From Burkholderia oklahomensis C6786 (GTDB lineage Bacteria > Pseudomonadota > Gammaproteobacteria > Burkholderiales > Burkholderiaceae), in contig NZ_CP009555.1 of the NCBI RefSeq assembly GCF_000959365.1, positions 1,178,001 to 1,242,000 of the forward strand: a stretch of DNA of 64,000 bases. Direction: 5' to 3'. Each line of letters starts with the position of its first letter. Positions within the stretch are counted from its first letter, which is position 1. The position numbers and the translations under genes were made by a program. The notes under the pieces were generated by a model. It was not told where the DNA came from and made no database searches. It worked only from the letters and a program-made list of their open reading frames with translations. Below, piece after piece: positions 59,168 through 64,000 of the stretch.

Positions 59168-60163
59168 ATGGAAGCCACTATGCAACCGTACGAAGACGCC
59201 GCCCGCAGCCATCGCTGGTCGATGCCCGTCGACGCGCTGATGATGGGCGACTACGAGTATCGCGAGACCGCGCTCACGAACCTGTATCACAAGGCGAAGG
59301 CCGCTCAGTGGGACGTCAACCGCGACATCGACTGGAACGTGACGCTCGACCCCGACAATCCGCTCGGCATGCCCGACGGGATGCTGCTCGTGTTCGGCAC
59401 CGATCTGTGGCACAGGCTCGGCGCCGCCGAGCGCGCGGAGATGCGCCACCACTGGCAGGGGTGGCTGCTGTCGCAGATCCTGCACGGCGAGCAGGCGGCG
59501 CTCATCTGCGCATCGAAGCTCGCGAGCGCCGAGGAGAGCCTGTCCGCGCGCCTGTGCGCGGCCGCGCAGATCATGGACGAGGCGCGCCACGTCGAGGCGT
59601 ACGCGAAGCTCGTCAACGAGAAGATCAGCGTGCGCTACCCAATGAGCCGCTCGCTCGAAGGGCTGCTGAAGGACACCGTCACGTCGAACGCGCTCGACAT
59701 CACGAACCTCGGGATGCAGGTGCTCGTCGAAGGAATCGCGCTGTCGACGTTCCAGACCGTCGTCGCGTTCAGCACCGATCCGTTCGTCAAGGACCTGTTC
59801 GCACGCATCCAGCGCGACGAGGCGCGCCATTTCGCGGTCGGCCGGCTCACGCTCGCCCGCGTGTATTCGGACATGACGTCCGCCGAGATGAAGGAGCGTG
59901 AGGAATTCGTGAGCGAGGGCGCGTCGGTGCTGTACGAGCATCTGTGCGCGGACGACATCTGGGAGCCGCTCGGCTATTCGAAGCAGGCCTGCGCGCAGAT
60001 GGTGCGCGAATCCGAGGTGTCGCGCGCGCTGCGCCGCTCGATCTTCCGCCGCCTCGTGCCGACGATCCGCGAGATCGGCCTGCTCACGCCGCGCGTGCGA
60101 CGGACCTTCGAGCAGCTCGACGTGATCGATTACGAAGACATGCCGCTCGCAATGGACATGTGA
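59168..60163 (+). CDS. Ferritin-like diiron oxygenase candidate
   Basis: A 331-residue helical protein. It has a di-iron carboxylate pattern: Glu in ILHGEQAAL, E-x2-H in IMDEARHVEAY, Glu in VLVEGIALS, and E-x2-H in RDEARHFAVGR. Two E-x2-H motifs each paired with an upstream Glu are the hallmark of ferritin-superfamily oxygenases (for example AurF-like N-oxygenases, acyl-ACP desaturases, R2-like proteins). Substrate cannot be read. In this operon it may hydroxylate, desaturate or N-oxidise the carrier-bound intermediate. An ATG at 59180 is an alternative start. Confidence 0.8.
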   Translation: MEATMQPYEDAARSHRWSMPVDALMMGDYEYRETALTNLYHKAKAAQWDVNRDIDWNVTLDPDNPLGMPDGMLLVFGTDLWHRLGAAERAEMRHHWQGWLLSQILHGEQAALICASKLASAEESLSARLCAAAQIMDEARHVEAYAKLVNEKISVRYPMSRSLEGLLKDTVTSNALDITNLGMQVLVEGIALSTFQTVVAFSTDPFVKDLFARIQRDEARHFAVGRLTLARVYSDMTSAEMKEREEFVSEGASVLYEHLCADDIWEPLGYSKQACAQMVRESEVSRALRRSIFRRLVPTIREIGLLTPRVRRTFEQLDVIDYEDMPLAMDM

Positions 60164-60167
60164 CGCC

Positions 60168-61166
60168 ATGCGCCCAGATCAAGCGAACCACTGGATCGGC
60201 ATCGACGCCGCCGCGTACGAGCTGCCCGACGCGGCGATCGAGATCGACGCGTGGGCGGCCCGCCACGCATGGCCGCGCGCGCAGGTCGACGCGATCCTCG
60301 AATCGGGCTGCCGGTTCTTCCACGCGGCGCCGGAAACGAGCGAGGTCGAGCTCGCGTCGCGCGCGGTCGGCGCGCTCGTCGACACGACGGGCATCGCGCC
60401 GTCGTCGATCGACCTGATGGTGCACGTGCACACGCAGACGTTCAGCATGCCCGCGCCGCCGCGCAGCCTGCCCTACGAAGTCGCGCACGCGCACGGCATC
60501 CGGCCGCTGTGGAGCGGATCGATCGAGCAACTGAACTGCGCGTCGATCGCCGCGGCGATCAGGATGATCGGCGCGCTCTTCGTCGCGTATCCGCAGGCGC
60601 AATCGGCGCTCGTCGTGTCGGCCGACCGCGCGTACGACGAAGCCACCCGGCTGCGCCAGTTCTCCGGCATCCAGGGCGACGGCGCCGGATGCCTGCTCGT
60701 GACCCGCAACAGCCGCCGCAACCGCGTCGGCGGCGTCGCGCTGCACAACCATGCCGCGTGGTACCCGGGCTCCGATTCGGCGAAGGATGTCGAGCGCGCG
60801 ATGATCTCGACCGAATGGCTGCACACGCACCGTGTCGTCGACGCCGCGTGCGCGCTGACGGGCCGGCCGATCGCGAACTACGAGCGCATCCTGCCGATCA
60901 ACACGGATCTGCGCGGCTGGCATGCGCTGTGCCGCGCGCTGCGCGTACCCGCCGAGCGGCTGTTCGGCGAGAACGTCGCGCGCTGCGGCCACGTGTGCTG
61001 CTCCGATTTCGCCATCAATCTCGCCGACGACGGCCTCGCCGCGCTCGACGCGGGCCGGCACGTGATGGGCGTCATGCAGTCGAACGTCGGCGCGTTCGCC
61101 GCCGTCGCGCTGCATCCGCTCGAAGTCGCTTCGTCGTCCACTCCTTCCGAGGCCTATGAACACTGA
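60168..61166 (+). CDS. KASIII-like condensing or acyl-transfer enzyme with altered active site
   Basis: A 332-residue FabH-fold protein. The nucleophile Cys (about residue 124) is in IEQLNCASIAAAIRM, followed by ALVVSADRAYD and the glycine-rich GIQGDGAGCLLV. The FabH His motif PHQANLR appears as PINTDLR, so the catalytic His is absent. The Asn motif is RCGHVCCSDF. Such changes occur in KASIII relatives that acylate O or N nucleophiles or do non-decarboxylative condensations. It starts four bases after the diiron gene and overlaps the decarboxylase gene by 11 bases. Confidence 0.8.
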   Translation: MRPDQANHWIGIDAAAYELPDAAIEIDAWAARHAWPRAQVDAILESGCRFFHAAPETSEVELASRAVGALVDTTGIAPSSIDLMVHVHTQTFSMPAPPRSLPYEVAHAHGIRPLWSGSIEQLNCASIAAAIRMIGALFVAYPQAQSALVVSADRAYDEATRLRQFSGIQGDGAGCLLVTRNSRRNRVGGVALHNHAAWYPGSDSAKDVERAMISTEWLHTHRVVDAACALTGRPIANYERILPINTDLRGWHALCRALRVPAERLFGENVARCGHVCCSDFAINLADDGLAALDAGRHVMGVMQSNVGAFAAVALHPLEVASSSTPSEAYEH

Positions 61167-62352
61167 CACGATCGGATCCGCGCCGCACGCCGCGGCCGAC
61201 GCCGGGAACGCCGACTGGCTCGACGGGCTCGACACGCCCTGCTACGTGTTCGACCCGCAATGCGTGCTCGCCGGCTACGCCGCACTGCGCGCGGCACTCG
61301 GCACGCGCCTCGTCGTGTCGCTGAAGGCGAACTCGCACGCGGACCTGTTCCTGCGTTGCGCGCACGCGTTCGAAGACGGCATCGAGCTCGCGAGCCAGGG
61401 CGAGCTCGACACCGTCGTCGGGCGCGGCAAGCACGTGAAGTACCTGAACAACCCGGCGATGGGCGACGCGCTGATGCGCGCGGGCATCGCGTCGCGCTGC
61501 CACTTCATCCTCGACGGTCCGGACATGGTGCGCCGCTTCATCGCGCTCGCGTCCGGCAAGGAGACCGAAGACGTGATGCTGCGCATCAACGCGGGCGCGC
61601 TGCTCGGCGCGCATGCGCCGAAATCGCTGCGCGACCATTTCGGCATGACGCCCGCGGAGGCGCTCGGCATGGCGAACCTTCTCACGCAGGCGGGCCGCCG
61701 CGTGGCGGGGCTGCACGCGTTCGTTGGCTCGGGCAACTTCCGCGCCGGCCCGACGAAGGGCGGCGACGCGGATTCGGCCGACCTCGCGTGGGCGCTCGCG
61801 CAGCTCGCCGAGCAGATCGAATCGCTCGTGCGCGCGCCCGTCACGCATCTGAACCTGGGCGGCGGGTTTTCGGAAAAAGGCCACGACGACGCAACCTTCG
61901 AGCGCTACCGCGCGCGCATCGCGCCGCTCGCGAAGCGCTACACGCTCGTGCACGAGGCGGGCCGCGCGATCTTCGCGAACGCGGGCGTGTTCGTCACGCG
62001 CGTGCGCGCGGTCAAGGTCTGGGACGACCGCGTGATCGCCGTGTGCGACGGCGGCATGAGCCACAACTTCCTGCTCGCGAAAACGGAAGCCGTCCTGAAG
62101 ACCTGGGAAGCGCCGACGCTCGTGCCGGCCGGGCCCGCCGACGCGCATCGCGCGCCGAACACGCTGCCGGTCACGTTCGTCGGCAACACCTGCAACCGCG
62201 CCGACGTGATCGGCCGGCTCGAGCGTCATCCGCGGCTGCCGCAGCCGGGCGACTTCGTCGTGTTCTCGCAATGCGGCGCCTATCACCACTCGTACACCGT
62301 GAGCGGCTTCCTGTCGCACAAGCCGGCTCAGGTTTACATCCGTCAGGCATGA
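61156..62352 (+). CDS. PLP-dependent fold-III amino-acid decarboxylase
   Basis: Alanine-racemase-fold decarboxylase of the DAP/ornithine decarboxylase group, 398 residues. PLP Lys is in VVSLKANSHADL, phosphate-binding loops are LNLGGGFSEKG and HEAGRAIFANAG, the partner-subunit Cys is in GNTCNRADV, and the C-terminal Tyr is in CGAYHHSYT. It resembles the subgroup paired with an AMP-ligase and ACP, seen in exosortase-A-associated loci and in BtrK of butirosin, which acts on an ACP-bound amino acid. Substrate is therefore likely an amino acid, free or carrier-bound; this is inference. Confidence 0.85.
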   Translation: MNTDTIGSAPHAAADAGNADWLDGLDTPCYVFDPQCVLAGYAALRAALGTRLVVSLKANSHADLFLRCAHAFEDGIELASQGELDTVVGRGKHVKYLNNPAMGDALMRAGIASRCHFILDGPDMVRRFIALASGKETEDVMLRINAGALLGAHAPKSLRDHFGMTPAEALGMANLLTQAGRRVAGLHAFVGSGNFRAGPTKGGDADSADLAWALAQLAEQIESLVRAPVTHLNLGGGFSEKGHDDATFERYRARIAPLAKRYTLVHEAGRAIFANAGVFVTRVRAVKVWDDRVIAVCDGGMSHNFLLAKTEAVLKTWEAPTLVPAGPADAHRAPNTLPVTFVGNTCNRADVIGRLERHPRLPQPGDFVVFSQCGAYHHSYTVSGFLSHKPAQVYIRQA

Positions 62353-62359
62353 GAGCGTC

Positions 62360-63928
62360 ATGAATCCACACATCCGACTCGTCGACCTCCTCGACTCCGC
62401 CGCCGCGCAGCGGCCCGACGGCATCGCGATCGCCGATCCGCGGCGGCGCATGCGCTATGCGCAGCTCGCGGCCGACGTGCGCCGCGTCGCCGCCGCGCTC
62501 GCCGCGGCCGGCATCGAGCCGGGCGAACGCGTCGCGACCTATGCGCCGAAAGCGTACGAGACGATCGTGACGATGCTCGCCGCGAATCTCGTCGGCGCGA
62601 TCGTCGTGCCGATCAATCCGCAGTTGCGCGACCATCAGGTGCTGCACATCGTCGCCGACAGCGGCTCGCGCCTGATGCTCACCACCGCGCCGCGCCTCGC
62701 CCGGCTCGCCGCGCGGCCGGCCGGGCTCGTTAGCTGGCTCGTCGACGACGTCGCCGCCCTCGCCGGCGCGAGCGACGATGCGGATTACGCGGGCCACGCG
62801 CACGCCGTCGATTCCGATCCGGCCGCGATCCTCTACACGTCCGGCTCGACCGGGCGCCCGAAGGGCGTCGTGCTGTCGCACCGCAATCTGACCGCGGGCG
62901 CCGACAGCGTCGCCGCATACCAGCGGCTCGCGCACGACGACGTGATCCTCGGCGCGCTGCCGCTCAGCTTCGACGCGGGCCTGAGCCAGCTGACGAGCGC
63001 GCTCGCCGCGCAAGCGTGCTACGCGCCGCTCGACTTCCTGCGCGCGGAGGAAGTGCCCGCGTGGTGCGCGCAAGTCGGCGTCACGTCGATCACCGGCGTA
63101 CCGCCGCTGTGGATGCAGCTCGCCGCGGTCGCGTGGCCCGATAACGCGCGCCTGCCGGTGCGCCGGATCGCGAACACGGGCGGCACGATGCCGCAGCCGC
63201 TGCTGCACCGGCTGCGGCAGATCTTCCCGAACGCCGCGCCTTATCTGATGTACGGCCTCACCGAGGCGTTCCGCTCGACGTACCTGCCGCCCGAGGACTT
63301 GGCCGCGCACCCCGGCTCGATCGGCAAGGCCGTGCCGAACGCGCAGATCCTCGTGCTGCGCGCCGACGGCAGCGAGTGTGACGCCGGCGAGCCGGGCGAG
63401 CTCGTGCATCGCGGCGCGTTCGTGACGCTCGGCTACTGGAACGCGCCCGAGCTGACCGCGCAGCGCTTCCGCGCGCTGCCGCACGCGCGCCACCCGGTGT
63501 CGCTCGCGGACGTCGCGGTGTGGTCGGGCGACATCGTGACGCGCGACGCGGAAGGCTTCCTCTATTTCGTGTCGCGCGCCGACGAGATGATCAAGACGTC
63601 CGGCTATCGTGTGAGCCCGACCGAGATCGAGGACATTCTGTTCGAATGCCCGGAAACGCTCGAAGCCGTTGCGTTCGGCGTGCCGCATCCGACGCTCGGC
63701 CAGGCGATCGTCGCGTGCGTGTACGGCGGCGGCGATCCCGCGCAATGCCGGCAGGCGCTGATCGACGCGTGCCGCGCGCGGCTGCCGTCGTACATGGCGC
63801 CGCAGCACATCGAGATCGCCAGCGCGCCGCTGCCGCGCAATCCGAACGGCAAGATCGACCGGCCGCTGCTCAAGCGCGCCCACTTGTCGCGTTTCGAGAC
63901 CGAGCCGAGCGCGGCCGCGCTCGGCTGA
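62360..63928 (+). CDS. Second acyl/aminoacyl-AMP ligase of the cluster
   Basis: Adenylate-forming enzyme of 522 residues. ILYTSGSTGRPKGVVLSHRN is the P-loop, PLSFDAGLSQLTSAL and MYGLTEAFRSTYLPP follow, then WSGDIVTRDAEGFLYFVSRADEMIK, and the catalytic Lys in NPNGKIDRP. It lacks the FAAL-specific features of the first ligase. It resembles the acyl-CoA ligase family found beside the PLP decarboxylase in exosortase-A-associated loci, and it directly follows such a decarboxylase here. No exosortase is visible in the window. Confidence 0.86.
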   Translation: MNPHIRLVDLLDSAAAQRPDGIAIADPRRRMRYAQLAADVRRVAAALAAAGIEPGERVATYAPKAYETIVTMLAANLVGAIVVPINPQLRDHQVLHIVADSGSRLMLTTAPRLARLAARPAGLVSWLVDDVAALAGASDDADYAGHAHAVDSDPAAILYTSGSTGRPKGVVLSHRNLTAGADSVAAYQRLAHDDVILGALPLSFDAGLSQLTSALAAQACYAPLDFLRAEEVPAWCAQVGVTSITGVPPLWMQLAAVAWPDNARLPVRRIANTGGTMPQPLLHRLRQIFPNAAPYLMYGLTEAFRSTYLPPEDLAAHPGSIGKAVPNAQILVLRADGSECDAGEPGELVHRGAFVTLGYWNAPELTAQRFRALPHARHPVSLADVAVWSGDIVTRDAEGFLYFVSRADEMIKTSGYRVSPTEIEDILFECPETLEAVAFGVPHPTLGQAIVACVYGGGDPAQCRQALIDACRARLPSYMAPQHIEIASAPLPRNPNGKIDRPLLKRAHLSRFETEPSAAALG

Positions 63929-63945
63929 TCGAGGTGACGAAGACC

Positions 63946-64000
63946 ATGCTCACGATCCATCACACCGCGATACGGCAGCCGTCCCGCCAGCCGGTCGACG
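63946..64000 (+). CDS. Start of a further cluster gene (partial, unidentified)
   Basis: 18 codons of an open frame (MLTIHHTAIRQPSRQPVD) run to the window edge. A GAGGTG ribosome-like sequence lies 12 bases before the ATG, and the gene follows the second ligase by 17 bases. Too short to identify; the cluster evidently continues. Confidence 0.55.
   Translation, partial: MLTIHHTAIRQPSRQPVD

Overview
The window is a stretch of a high-GC beta-proteobacterial chromosome, almost certainly Burkholderia sensu stricto and most like the B. pseudomallei/thailandensis group. This is judged from the recognisable protein sequences, the strong GC3 bias, and the gene order kdsD-kdsC-lptCAB-rpoN-hpf-ptsN-hprK-rapZ. 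The species is an inference. No rRNA, prophage, insertion sequence or CRISPR array was seen. One tRNA gene (Gln, TTG) is present.

Left part (1-24.5 kb) is core genome. It holds the end of apt and a KefB-type antiporter, then a long forward run for Kdo and LPS export (kdsD, kdsC, lptC, lptA, lptB), sigma-54 (rpoN), hpf, and the nitrogen-PTS/HPr-kinase group (ptsN, hprK, rapZ). Next come a LON-domain protein, the base-excision pair mutY-mutM, a TPR protein with lolB and ispE, tRNA-Gln, prs, rplY, pth, hisC, a ferredoxin, coaD, rsmD and ftsY. Two sigma-70 promoters for tRNA-Gln/prs appear to lie inside the low-GC 3' half of ispE.

Middle part (24.5-41 kb) is metabolic. It holds maiA, then nitrate assimilation (nirB-nirD-nasA plus a YbiB-like gene) behind a sigma-54 promoter with an NtrC-like site. 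leuA follows behind a CTA-rich leader peptide too short for usual gene callers. Then come a small NTF2-like protein, pagL, rpoH behind a perfect CIRCE operator, and the bd oxidase operon cydP-cydA-cydB-cydX behind an FNR-like dyad.

At 41-52.6 kb is a chitin-sugar module. A secreted GH20 hexosaminidase is convergent with a five-gene operon nagR-nagA-nagB(II)-nagF(EIIA-HPr-EI)-nagE. The proposed route is chitobiose hydrolysis outside the cytoplasm, PTS uptake of GlcNAc, deacetylation, and deamination to fructose-6-P. NagE carries a second EIIB-like domain without its phosphorylatable Cys.

Right part (53-64 kb) is accessory in character. A LysR regulator is divergent from an operon of at least ten genes that runs off the window: a fatty-acyl-AMP ligase, an acyl-CoA-dehydrogenase-like protein, an acyl carrier protein, a very divergent thiolase-fold protein, an unknown protein, a ferritin-like diiron protein, a KASIII-like protein with altered active site, a PLP fold-III decarboxylase and a second AMP-ligase. 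I do not recognise this as a named pathway. It is the best candidate here for an undescribed system, probably making a lipid- or amine-type small molecule on an ACP.
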